From positions 1-6,530 of the forward strand of contig DFDR01000044.1 in NCBI GenBank assembly GCA_002369295.1: 6,530 nucleotides of DNA, read 5' to 3'. This stretch comes from Desulfovibrionaceae bacterium UBA3823 (GTDB lineage Bacteria > Desulfobacterota > Desulfovibrionia > Desulfovibrionales > Desulfovibrionaceae). Position numbers and translations under genes: made by a program. The stretch's first letter is position 1; the number at the start of each line of letters is the position of its first letter. Shown here one piece after another: positions 1-5,711 of the stretch. The notes beneath the pieces were generated by a model, which saw only the letters and a list, made by a program, of their open reading frames with translations, was not told the origin of the DNA and did no database searches.

Positions 1-1406
1 TCGACGTGGCCCATGATGGTGACGACCGGAGGACGGGGCCTGAGATCCTCGGGCTTGTCCGGAACCTGCTCCTCCAGGTAGTCCTTCTCCTCGAAGCCCG
101 TCTTCTCCACCTCGTAGCTGAACTCGGCCGCAACGATGGCCGCCGTGTCGAAGTCGATGGACTGGTTGATGGTCGCCATGATCCCAAGGTTGAAGAGCAC
201 CTTGATGATCTCGTTGGCCTTGAGGCCCATCTGGTGCGCCATGTCGGAAACGCGGATGGCGTTCTCGATGCGCAGCTTGCGCTTGGCCTGCTTCAGGGGC
301 TGGGTCACGGGCGCGGGAGCCTGGGGCTTGCCGCCCTTGCGGTGGCCCTTGCCGCGCACGCGCGGAGCGTCGTGCTCCTCCTGATGGTGCCCGAAGCCGC
401 CGGCCTGGAAATCGACGGTGCGGCGCCCCTTGTTGCGCTTCTTCTTGCTCTGGCCGCTGCGGCTGTCGAGGGGCTGATCCTCGCCTCCGCCAAAGCCGCC
501 CATGGACGGGCGGGAGCCGCGGGAGCCGTCGGAGCGGAAGCCCTGGCCGGGTGCGCCGCCGGGCCTTGCCGGACGCGCATGCTGGGAGGGGCCGCCTCTG
601 CGGGCGCCGTCCTGACGGTTCTGGCCGTCGGAGCGGGACGGACGTCCCTGGCCGTCGGAACGGGGGGGGCGTCCCTGACCGTCGGAACGGGGCGAGCGGG
701 GCGCGCGGTCAGACCTTTCGGAGCGGGGACCCGAGGGCCTGTCGCCGCGATCGGTCCTCTCGGAGCGGGTGCCTGAGGGCCTGTCGGAACGCTCGGTGCG
801 CCGTGCCGGCTGGGCCGTGGCTGCGGGTGCCTCAGGACGGGAGATAATGCGCACGCGGGGCGCTTCGGCCTCGCCGCCGGCCTGCTCGCGCGGACGATCG
901 TCGCTGGCCCTGCGATCCTCGCCGGCTTCGGCCGCCTGGCCCTCGCGGGCCTCGAGGGCCGAAGCCTCCTTGGGCGCCTCGGACGCGGGCGCTTGGGCCT
1001 GAGGCTCAGCCTGGGGCTTGGCCTCGGCCTGCGGAGCCTGCTCCTGGACAGGCGCCTTGACGGGCGCCGCAGGGGCCTCCTGGCCTGCAGGCTGGCTCTG
1101 GGCCTGATCGGCGGCAAGCTCTGCCGGCTTGGCTTCGGGAGCCTCTCCCGACTTTGCCTGGGCGCGTCCCCTTTCGCCTCGGGGCGGACGGGGGCCGGTG
1201 CGGCGGCGGACGATGACTTCCTTGCTCTTGTCGTCGCCGCGGAGCTTGTCGAAATGCTTGCGGAGGCGGTCTGCCTCCTCGGGCGTCACGGACGCAGCGG
1301 AGTTGCGCGCGGAAATGCCTTCGTCCATTGCGGCCTTGAGCATGTCGGGATTGCTCACCTTCAGCTCGCACGCAAGCTCTTTGATCTTGATTTTCTTATC
1401 ACTCAT
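1..1406 (-). CDS. infB: Translation initiation factor IF-2, N-terminal part (cut by window edge)
   Basis: IF2 is the GTPase that brings initiator fMet-tRNA to the 30S subunit and promotes subunit joining. The ATG at 1406 opens an uninterrupted frame of 468 complete codons running off the left edge. Residues 1-50 (start MSDKKIKIKELACEL) are the small IF2 N-terminal subdomain. About residues 55-350 are a long linker rich in Ala, Pro, Glu, Gln, Arg, Ser, Asp and Gly, with short tandem repeats and a basic stretch (SKKKRNKGRR). About residues 365-440 match the second conserved IF2_N segment (IRVSDMAHQMGL, GIMATINQSIDFD). The frame ends in PPVVTIMGHVD, the beginning of the G1 P-loop GHVDHGKT, so the GTPase and tRNA-binding domains lie outside the window. 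The ATG overlaps the ylxR stop as ATGA and has a G-rich Shine-Dalgarno (GGGGGGA) just upstream, which suggests coupled translation. The identification is secure. Confidence 0.96.
   Translation of the reverse strand, partial: MSDKKIKIKELACELKVSNPDMLKAAMDEGISARNSAASVTPEEADRLRKHFDKLRGDDKSKEVIVRRRTGPRPPRGERGRAQAKSGEAPEAKPAELAADQAQSQPAGQEAPAAPVKAPVQEQAPQAEAKPQAEPQAQAPASEAPKEASALEAREGQAAEAGEDRRASDDRPREQAGGEAEAPRVRIISRPEAPAATAQPARRTERSDRPSGTRSERTDRGDRPSGPRSERSDRAPRSPRSDGQGRPPRSDGQGRPSRSDGQNRQDGARRGGPSQHARPARPGGAPGQGFRSDGSRGSRPSMGGFGGGEDQPLDSRSGQSKKKRNKGRRTVDFQAGGFGHHQEEHDAPRVRGKGHRKGGKPQAPAPVTQPLKQAKRKLRIENAIRVSDMAHQMGLKANEIIKVLFNLGIMATINQSIDFDTAAIVAAEFSYEVEKTGFEEKDYLEEQVPDKPEDLRPRPPVVTIMGHV
621..701 (-). 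repeat. 27-bp tandem repeat inside the IF2 linker
   Basis: Three in-frame copies of a 27-bp unit (621-647, 648-674 and a more diverged 675-701) encode variants of RSDGQGRPS, about residues 236-262 of IF2. The sequence is part of the unstructured N-terminal linker. Confidence 0.75.
718..801 (-). repeat. 42-bp degenerate repeat inside the IF2 linker
   Basis: TCGGAGCGGG recurs at 718 and 760, each followed by a near-identical GAGGGCCTGTCG. This gives a 42-bp (14-codon) period that encodes RSDRPSGTRSERTD and RGDRPSGPRSERSD. It lies beside the 27-bp repeat, and both follow multiples of three, so the frame is preserved. Confidence 0.6.
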
Positions 1407-1642
1407 TGTTTTCCCCCCATGTGCCGCGGCGACAATCTGAATTTGAGAAATTTCTTCTGACAAGCCTCTTGCCGGCACACGTACCAGCCCCTGCCTTGGC
1501 TGGTCTGTTCTGCATCGTAATCGAGGGCGCCGTCTTCGGTCCGCACGTAGCGCATGAGCTCCCGCTTGGGAAGGCGCTGGCGGCAGACGACGCACATGCG
1601 GACGGGCCCTTCGAACTGGCTAGTCCCTTCCTTCTTCGCCAT
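1403..1642 (-). CDS. ylxR: YlxR family (DUF448) small RNA-binding-type protein
   Basis: A 79-residue protein of the YlxR/DUF448 family, which is typically encoded between nusA and infB. Structural work on family members suggests RNA binding, but the cellular role is not settled. Seen here: the RMCVVCRQRLPKREL signature at residues 15-29, and GRGWYVC at 50-56 with the family's GRG turn. Four cysteines form two pairs (C17-x2-C20 and C56-x4-C61), which could bind a metal; that is an inference. The C-terminal part is basic, fitting contact with nucleic acid. The chosen ATG at 1642 lies 23 nt inside the end of nusA and is preceded by AGGAAGGG at 4-nt spacing. A later in-frame ATG (residue 16) would begin immediately before the signature and has no comparable ribosome binding site. 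The stop overlaps the infB start by 4 nt, so the gene is almost certainly co-translated with its neighbours. Confidence 0.92.
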   Translation of the reverse strand: MAKKEGTSQFEGPVRMCVVCRQRLPKRELMRYVRTEDGALDYDAEQTSQGRGWYVCRQEACQKKFLKFRLSPRHMGGKQ

Positions 1643-2963
1643 GGAGCCCTTCCTGCGCTTCGCCGTCTTCGGCTTCGCGCGCTGAACGGAGCACCTCGAC
1701 GTCGGCCGGGTCGGGAGCCTTCTCGACCACAGGGGCCAGGAAGTTGATGGCCTGGCGCAGCTCGGCGATGCGCCCGTCGCTGATGCCGAGCGTCGAGCCG
1801 AGTTCGGCGTCGCTGGCAGCGCGGAGCTTGTCCAGCGTGGTGTAGCCGGCGTTGACGAGCGCCTCTATGGAAACTTCGGCAACGCTGGCCACCTGCTGGA
1901 GGCCATGGCCGAGGGCGCCGCCGCCCGAGTACTTGCTCTCGGTGAAGATGTCGACCTTCCAGCCGAGCAGGCGGGCCGCCAGCTTGACGTTCTGGCCCTT
2001 GCGCCCGATGGCGTTGGTCAGCTGGTCGTCGGGAACGATGACCTCGAGGAGGTTGTTCGGCTCGTCGACGACGATGCGGGTGACCAGCGCCGGCGCCAGC
2101 GCGTTGCGCGCGTAGGTGGCGATGTCGGAGCTCCACACGACGATGTCGATGCGCTCGCCGTGCAGCTCCTGGACGATGTTCTGGATGCGCGAGCCGCGCA
2201 CGCCCACGCAGGCACCCACCGGATCGACGTCGCGCTCGCGCGAGAGCACGGACACCTTCGCGCGGGAGCCGGGGTCGCGGGCGATGCCCATGATCTGGAT
2301 GATGCCGTCGTCCACCTCGGGCACTTCGCGGCGGAAGAGGGCAGCCATGAAGTCGCGGTGGGAGCGGGAGATGATGACCTGGGGCCCGCGGCCCTCCTTG
2401 TGCACGTCGATGATGATGGCCTGGAGCTGGTCGCCGCGCTTGTAGTGCTCCTTGGGGATCTGCTCCCCGCGCTCGAGCAGGGCCTCGGTGCGGCCGAGGT
2501 TGACCACCCAGCCGCCCTTGTCGCGGCGCTGCACGGTGCCGGAGACAATCTCGCCGATGCGCTCCTTGAAGTCGTCGTAGATGAGCTTCTGCTCGGCATC
2601 GCGCATGCGCTGGATGATGACCTGCTTGGCGGACTGTGCGGCAATGCGGCCGAGATCCTCGACCTTGACGCGGAAGCCCATCTCGTCGTCGATCTGCACC
2701 GAGGGATCGTGCGAGCAGGCTTCGCTGTACTCGATCTGGGTGTCGTCGTTCTCCAGTTCGCCGTCTGGAACGACGATCTTGAACTGGTAGACCTCGATGT
2801 CCCCGGAGTCCTCGTTGTAGGTGACCTCGACGTCGATGTCCTCGCCGTAGCGGCGCAGCACCGAGGTCCGGACGGCCTCCTCCAGCGTTTCAATGAGCAT
2901 GCTGCGGTCCAGGCCCTTGTCCTTGCAGATGGTGTCTATGGCCTTTTTCAGATCAAGATTCAT
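1620..2963 (-). CDS. nusA: Transcription termination/antitermination factor NusA
   Basis: NusA binds RNA polymerase and nascent RNA and modulates pausing, intrinsic termination and rRNA antitermination. The 447-residue product shows the family layout: an N-terminal RNAP-binding domain (1-130, starting MNLDLKKAIDTICKDKG), an S1 domain (about 135-200, EIVSGTVQRRDKGGWVVNLG), KH1 (about 205-285, VDPVGACVGVRGSRIQNIVQ with loop GVRG at 254-257) and KH2 (about 290-345, NAIGRKGQNVKLAARLLGW with loop GRKG at 320-323). A single C-terminal helix-hairpin-helix-like segment follows (about 357-410, VSIEALVNAGYTTLDKLRAA) and then an acidic tail. By comparison E. coli NusA (495 aa) has two such acidic-repeat domains and Bacillus NusA has none, so this is an intermediate form. 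The ATG lies 4 nt after the rimP stop, with AGAGGT about 12 nt upstream. The 3' end overlaps ylxR by 23 nt. Confidence 0.97.
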   Translation of the reverse strand: MNLDLKKAIDTICKDKGLDRSMLIETLEEAVRTSVLRRYGEDIDVEVTYNEDSGDIEVYQFKIVVPDGELENDDTQIEYSEACSHDPSVQIDDEMGFRVKVEDLGRIAAQSAKQVIIQRMRDAEQKLIYDDFKERIGEIVSGTVQRRDKGGWVVNLGRTEALLERGEQIPKEHYKRGDQLQAIIIDVHKEGRGPQVIISRSHRDFMAALFRREVPEVDDGIIQIMGIARDPGSRAKVSVLSRERDVDPVGACVGVRGSRIQNIVQELHGERIDIVVWSSDIATYARNALAPALVTRIVVDEPNNLLEVIVPDDQLTNAIGRKGQNVKLAARLLGWKVDIFTESKYSGGGALGHGLQQVASVAEVSIEALVNAGYTTLDKLRAASDAELGSTLGISDGRIAELRQAINFLAPVVEKAPDPADVEVLRSAREAEDGEAQEGLHGEEGRD

Positions 2964-2967
2964 GGCG

Positions 2968-3642
2968 CTATCTTACCTCTTTGGCCGGCGACTTCCTGGC
3001 TTTGCCGGGCTTGGCGCCCTTGCCTGGCTTCTGCGGCCGAGTGAAAATATGGATGCGGCTGGCCCTGCGGACCCTGTCGAAGGGAATGGCGGCCGCAGGC
3101 GCGTCTTCGCGGACTGCCTGGCCCTCGTCGCCAATCCGGGCCGGCGCGAGCGTGAAGCTCTCCCCGTCCACCGCCTCGAGAAGGCCCTTCCAGACGCGGC
3201 GGGGCGTCTGGCCCTCGGGCGCCCAGGCCTCGTGCATGCGGGCCTCGACCATGTCGCCTACGTAGGGGCGCATCTGATCCAGGGAGAAGAAGATCCGGTT
3301 GAAGCCGGGCGACGAGACTTCCAGCGTGTAGGCCCTGTCGATGAGGTCTTCCATGTCGAGAGCCAGGGCGAGCTGGCGCGAGATGCGCTCGCACTGGTCG
3401 ACGCTTGCCGAAATCTGCGCAAGGGCGTCGCTGCCGGCATCGTCCTGGGCCTGGTTTAGCGCCTGGTCTGGGGCCGCTTCCTGGACGCTTTCCCCGCCTG
3501 CCGGTTCCGGCATGTCGACGAAGAGCCGGATCGCCATGCGTCCCGACTCCAGGATCTCAAGTCCCCAGACACTGAGCCCCTCCGCTTCGACGGCGGGCTC
3601 GGCGAGCGCGAGAACGGCGTCTTTCAATGCGTTTGCTGACAA
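2968..3642 (-). CDS. rimP: Ribosome maturation factor RimP
   Basis: RimP binds free 30S subunits and assists late assembly around the head. Family features: an N-terminal segment (EPAVEAEGLSVWGLEI, then GRMAIRLFVD) and the diagnostic block DQCERISRQLALALD through AYTLEVSSPGFNRIFF. A small beta-barrel-like C-terminal part ends in IPFDRVRRASRI, and a Lys/Pro-rich tail (KPGKGAKPGKARKSPAK) follows. I start at the TTG at 3642 (224 aa) because GAGAGGGAAGG lies 7 nt upstream. An in-frame GTG at 3669 would add nine residues (233 aa), but it sits right after the terminator T-tract and has no ribosome binding site. The protein is longer than the roughly 150-170 residues usual for RimP. Much of the excess is an acidic, Ala/Gln-rich insert of about 33 residues between the first strand block (RLFVD) and the VDQCERISR block. 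First gene of the rimP-nusA-ylxR-infB operon. Identification is firm; the start is moderately sure. Confidence 0.9.
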   Translation of the reverse strand: MSANALKDAVLALAEPAVEAEGLSVWGLEILESGRMAIRLFVDMPEPAGGESVQEAAPDQALNQAQDDAGSDALAQISASVDQCERISRQLALALDMEDLIDRAYTLEVSSPGFNRIFFSLDQMRPYVGDMVEARMHEAWAPEGQTPRRVWKGLLEAVDGESFTLAPARIGDEGQAVREDAPAAAIPFDRVRRASRIHIFTRPQKPGKGAKPGKARKSPAKEVR

Positions 3643-3649
3643 CTTCGTA

Positions 3650-3660
3650 CCTTCCCTCTC
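3650..3660 (-). promoter_or_regulatory. Shine-Dalgarno site deciding the rimP TTG start
   Basis: On the minus strand the stretch reads GAGAGGGAAGG, then 7 nt, then TTG (3642-3640). It is the only good ribosome binding site near the rimP 5' end. The upstream alternative GTG at 3669 is preceded only by CCCCCTTTTTTTTGGCCC. This supports initiation at the unusual TTG codon. Confidence 0.6.
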
Positions 3661-3674
3661 CAGCTGCACGGGCC

Positions 3675-3706
3675 AAAAAAAAGGGGGCCTCTTCAGGCCA
3701 CCCTTT
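3675..3706 (-). terminator. Intrinsic terminator or attenuator in the rimP leader
   Basis: Minus strand: AAAGGG (3706-3701), a bulged T, GGCCT (3699-3695), a GAAG tetraloop, AGGCC (3690-3686), CCC, then eight T residues (3682-3675). Eight G-C-rich pairs interrupted by one bulge, plus up to three A-T pairs, make this a strong intrinsic terminator. It ends only 33 nt before the rimP TTG start and lies about 140 nt past the mutY stop codon. It can therefore end mutY transcripts. Because the candidate rimP promoter (3767-3795) is upstream of it, it may also act as a premature terminator in the operon leader. No clear antiterminator sequence is visible in the transcribed leader. Confidence 0.8.
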
Positions 3707-3766
3707 CGTGAACTTCGATGTTCTCAAATGGATGTTGCGACTCTTGCGAGCCGCGCTGACGGCAGA

Positions 3767-3795
3767 CTCTTAAAGGGAAGCGGCCGGAATGTCAA
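3767..3795 (-). promoter_or_regulatory. Candidate sigma70-type promoter for the rimP-nusA-ylxR-infB operon
   Basis: Minus strand: a perfect TTGACA (3795-3790) between mutY and rimP. Possible -10 hexamers are TTTAAG (3774-3769, spacer 15, four of six matches) or TAAGAG (3772-3767, spacer 17, three matches). The -10 is weak and no experimental start is known. Transcription would begin near 3760, giving a leader of about 115 nt that contains the terminator hairpin before rimP. Confidence 0.4.
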
Positions 3796-3847
3796 GCAAT
3801 TTCATGCCTTTTTGTCGCTGGATCGCAAATTTTGACGGCGAGAGGCC

Positions 3848-4996
3848 TCAGGCCTTGGGAAAAAGCAGGCCGAGCATGCCCCACTGGCCTCCGGAAAGCG
3901 CGTCGGCAGCCTTCCTGTAGAGCGAGGGCATGGCGAAGCCGGCAAGCTCCTTCACGGGAACCCAGCGGGATTCGGAGGCCGCGGTCAGGACCGGCGCTTC
4001 GGGCGCTGGTCCCGGCTTGTCCCCGGCAAAGGCCAGGGCGTAGAAGTGCAGGGTGATGCGGTGGTTGGTGTAGGTGGACTTGAGCACCCCGTACTTGCCG
4101 AGCACCTTGACGGCAAAGCCCGTCTCCTCCAGATATTCGCGCACCACGGCCTTCTCCGGCCGCTCGCCCTTTTCGGCGCAGCCGCCGGGAAATTCCCAGA
4201 GCCCGCCCCAGACGTCGTCCTCTTCGCGCTTCTGGATGAAGCAGCGACCCCCGTGCAGGAGCACGCCCGAGGCAAGCACGAGCTCGACGGGTCCGGCGCC
4301 CGGCTTCTTGACGGGCCGGTGCTCGGCCGTGTCCCGCTTGCGGGCAAGGCACCAGGGCGAGAGCGGACAGCGGGGGCAGTCCGGCCGCCTGGCGCAGACA
4401 AGGGCGCCGAGCTCCATCATGGCCTGGTTGTGCTCCCTGGCCCTGCCTCTGGGGAGCAGCAGGCGCGCAGCCTCGGCTATGGCCTCCTGGGCCGCCTTCT
4501 CCTTGACTGGGGTGTCAATGTCGAGCAGCCGGGCAATGATGCGCTCGACGTTGGCATCGATGCAGGGCACGTCCTCCTGGAAGGCGATGCTGGCCACGGC
4601 GGCCGCCGTGTAGGGGCCGATGCCGGGAAGGGCGCGCAGCTCCTCGAAGCTGGCGGGAAAGGCGCCCCCGCGCTCCTGGACGACGGCGCGGGCGGCCTTG
4701 ATCAGATTGCGGGCCCGCGCGTAGTAGCCAAGGCCCTCCCAGAGCTTGAGCACCTCTTCCTCCGGCGCTCCTGCCAGCGCCTCCAGGGTGGGGAAGGCGT
4801 CCATCCAGCGCTCGAAGTACTGCACCCCGCGCTCCATCTGGGTCTGCTGGAGCATGATCTCCGATATCCAGACGCGGTAGGGGTCGTAGTCCCTGCGCCA
4901 GGGCAGGGGACGCATGTGGGCGCCAAACCAGGCAAGCAGGGCTTCCTGGGCCTGTGCGAGGGCTTCTCTGCGCGAGAGGGGGGAGGCATTGTCCAT
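3848..4996 (-). CDS. mutY: A/G-specific adenine DNA glycosylase MutY with intact-looking Nudix box
   Basis: MutY removes adenine mispaired with 8-oxoguanine, the step of the GO repair pathway that prevents G-to-T changes. The 382-residue product has the catalytic Glu region (SEIMLQQTQ, E46), a helix-hairpin-helix (LPGIGPYTAAAV, 123-134, with the MutY-typical Tyr129), the catalytic Asp (CIDANVERI, D147) and the iron-sulfur cysteines C201, C207, C210 and C216. The usual EndoIII/MutY spacing is C-x6-C-x2-C-x5-C; here the first gap is five. The C-terminal 8-oxoG-recognition domain (from about 238) contains WGGLWEFPGG and a full Nudix signature (G272-x5-E278-x7-R286-E287-Y-x-E290-E291-x-G293-F), residues usually degenerate in MutY. 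The recognition loop reads YTNH (309-312) where many MutYs have FSH or THF. Start ATG 4996 has only a weak GGAT upstream. The gene stands alone, divergent from ppiB. Assignment as MutY is secure. Confidence 0.95.
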   Translation of the reverse strand: MDNASPLSRREALAQAQEALLAWFGAHMRPLPWRRDYDPYRVWISEIMLQQTQMERGVQYFERWMDAFPTLEALAGAPEEEVLKLWEGLGYYARARNLIKAARAVVQERGGAFPASFEELRALPGIGPYTAAAVASIAFQEDVPCIDANVERIIARLLDIDTPVKEKAAQEAIAEAARLLLPRGRAREHNQAMMELGALVCARRPDCPRCPLSPWCLARKRDTAEHRPVKKPGAGPVELVLASGVLLHGGRCFIQKREEDDVWGGLWEFPGGCAEKGERPEKAVVREYLEETGFAVKVLGKYGVLKSTYTNHRITLHFYALAFAGDKPGPAPEAPVLTAASESRWVPVKELAGFAMPSLYRKAADALSGGQWGMLGLLFPKA

Positions 4997-5033
4997 ATGC
5001 GGATCCGGGGCTTGAGGGTTGAATCGCCGCGCT

Positions 5034-5061
5034 ACGGTATGCCGAGTGCCCGAGTTGTCAA
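5034..5061 (-). promoter_or_regulatory. Candidate mutY promoter
   Basis: Minus strand: TTGACA (5061-5056), a 16-nt spacer, then TACCGT (5039-5034), which keeps the most conserved -10 positions T1, A2 and T6. Transcription would start near 5027, about 30 nt before the mutY ATG. The -35 bases are the same ones used, on the other strand, by the ppiB promoter candidate. Confidence 0.4.
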
Positions 5062-5083
5062 TGGTTTTCAGTTAACGTACAAC
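5055..5083 (+). promoter_or_regulatory. Candidate ppiB promoter
   Basis: TTGTCA (5055-5060), a 17-nt spacer, then TACAAC (5078-5083): five of six and four of six matches to the sigma70 consensus at ideal spacing. Transcription would start near 5090 and leave a leader of about 60 nt before the ppiB start. This is the best promoter match in the 154-bp gap between mutY and ppiB. Confidence 0.5.
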
Positions 5084-5150
5084 GGCTCCACCAAAAATAC
5101 ACGCCCGGTGCGTCCCCTGGGAGCGCCGGAGGCTTCCAAGGAGACATCCC

Positions 5151-5663
5151 ATGGCTGAGAATCCGAACGTCCTGCTCGACACCACCGAAGGCGAAATCCT
5201 CATCGAGCTCTATCCCGACAAGGCTCCCGAGACGGTGGCCAACTTCCTCAAGTACGTCGACGAGGGCTTCTACAAGAACACCATCTTCCACCGCGTCATC
5301 AAGGGCTTCATGATCCAGGGCGGTGGCCTCACCCTGAAAATGGAGGAGAAGCCCACCAATGCCCCTGTCAAGAACGAAGCCGACAACGGCCTCAAGAACG
5401 ACCGCGGCACCATCGCCATGGCCCGCACCATGGATCCCCACAGCGCCACCGCCCAGTTCTTCATCAACCTCGTGGACAACGAATTCCTGAACTACACCGC
5501 TCCCACCGTGCAGGGCTGGGGCTACTGCGTGTTCGGCAAGGTCGTGGACGGCATGGACGTCGTCGACAAGATCGGCAAGACCAAGACCGGCACGCGTCCG
5601 CCCTACGACGACGTGCCGCTCGACTCCGTCCTCATCAACGAGGCCAGCCGCTTCGAGGCCTAG
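5151..5663 (+). CDS. ppiB: Cyclophilin-type peptidyl-prolyl cis-trans isomerase, cytoplasmic (PpiB-like)
   Basis: Catalyses cis-trans isomerisation of X-Pro bonds during protein folding. The 170-residue product is a single cyclophilin domain without signal peptide, so it should act in the cytoplasm, and it resembles E. coli PpiB closely in length and in motifs. Visible signatures: [13 protein letters not shown] (24-36), [15 protein letters not shown] (45-59) with the catalytic Arg48, Phe53 and Gln56, [15 protein letters not shown] (79-93), [14 protein letters not shown] (97-110) and [21 protein letters not shown] (121-141). The ATG at 5151 is preceded by AAGGAG at 7-nt spacing. It diverges from mutY and has its own promoter candidate. 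An exported HdeA-like gene follows 48 nt downstream on the same strand. Codon use matches the neighbours and nothing looks broken. Confidence 0.96.
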   Translation: MAENPNVLLDTTEGEILIELYPDKAPETVANFLKYVDEGFYKNTIFHRVIKGFMIQGGGLTLKMEEKPTNAPVKNEADNGLKNDRGTIAMARTMDPHSATAQFFINLVDNEFLNYTAPTVQGWGYCVFGKVVDGMDVVDKIGKTKTGTRPPYDDVPLDSVLINEASRFEA

Positions 5664-5672
5664 CATCTCTCC

Positions 5673-5695
5673 GGGGCGCCTGCTTCCGGCGCCCC
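5673..5695 (+). repeat. Perfect GC-rich hairpin between ppiB and the exported protein gene
   Basis: GGGGCGCC (5673-5680) and GGCGCCCC (5688-5695) pair perfectly over 8 bp around the 7-nt loop TGCTTCC. No T-tract follows (next bases TGCAAGGAGG), so it is not a standard intrinsic terminator. It sits 9 nt after the ppiB stop and ends 3 nt before the next gene's Shine-Dalgarno sequence. It could stabilise the ppiB mRNA 3' end or lower readthrough. Confidence 0.7.
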
Positions 5696-5711
5696 TGCAA
5701 GGAGGACAACC

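Noticed and set aside
6..776. 256-codon open frame on the plus strand opposite infB
   Set aside because: It is the complement of the repetitive IF2 linker; the Leu/Gly/Ala-rich repeats mirror the IF2 repeats.
1905..3044. 379-codon open frame on the plus strand opposite nusA
   Set aside because: Shadow of nusA: the Val/Asp/Leu-rich product is the complement of NusA codons, with no recognisable domain.
3709..3770. Possible tRNA upstream of rimP, as metY precedes this operon in E. coli
   Set aside because: The segment has no acceptor stem, anticodon arm or GTTCNANNC T-loop; only short 4-bp stems are visible.
3845..3857. Small hairpin AGGCC-TGA-GGCCT at the mutY stop as a mutY terminator
   Set aside because: Only five pairs with a 3-nt loop over the stop codon and no following T-tract; the hairpin at 3675-3706 is a far better terminator.
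4046..5158. 370-codon open frame on the plus strand opposite mutY and running into the ppiB start
   Set aside because: Shadow of mutY; it contains the intergenic promoter region and ends 8 nt inside ppiB, with no motif of its own.
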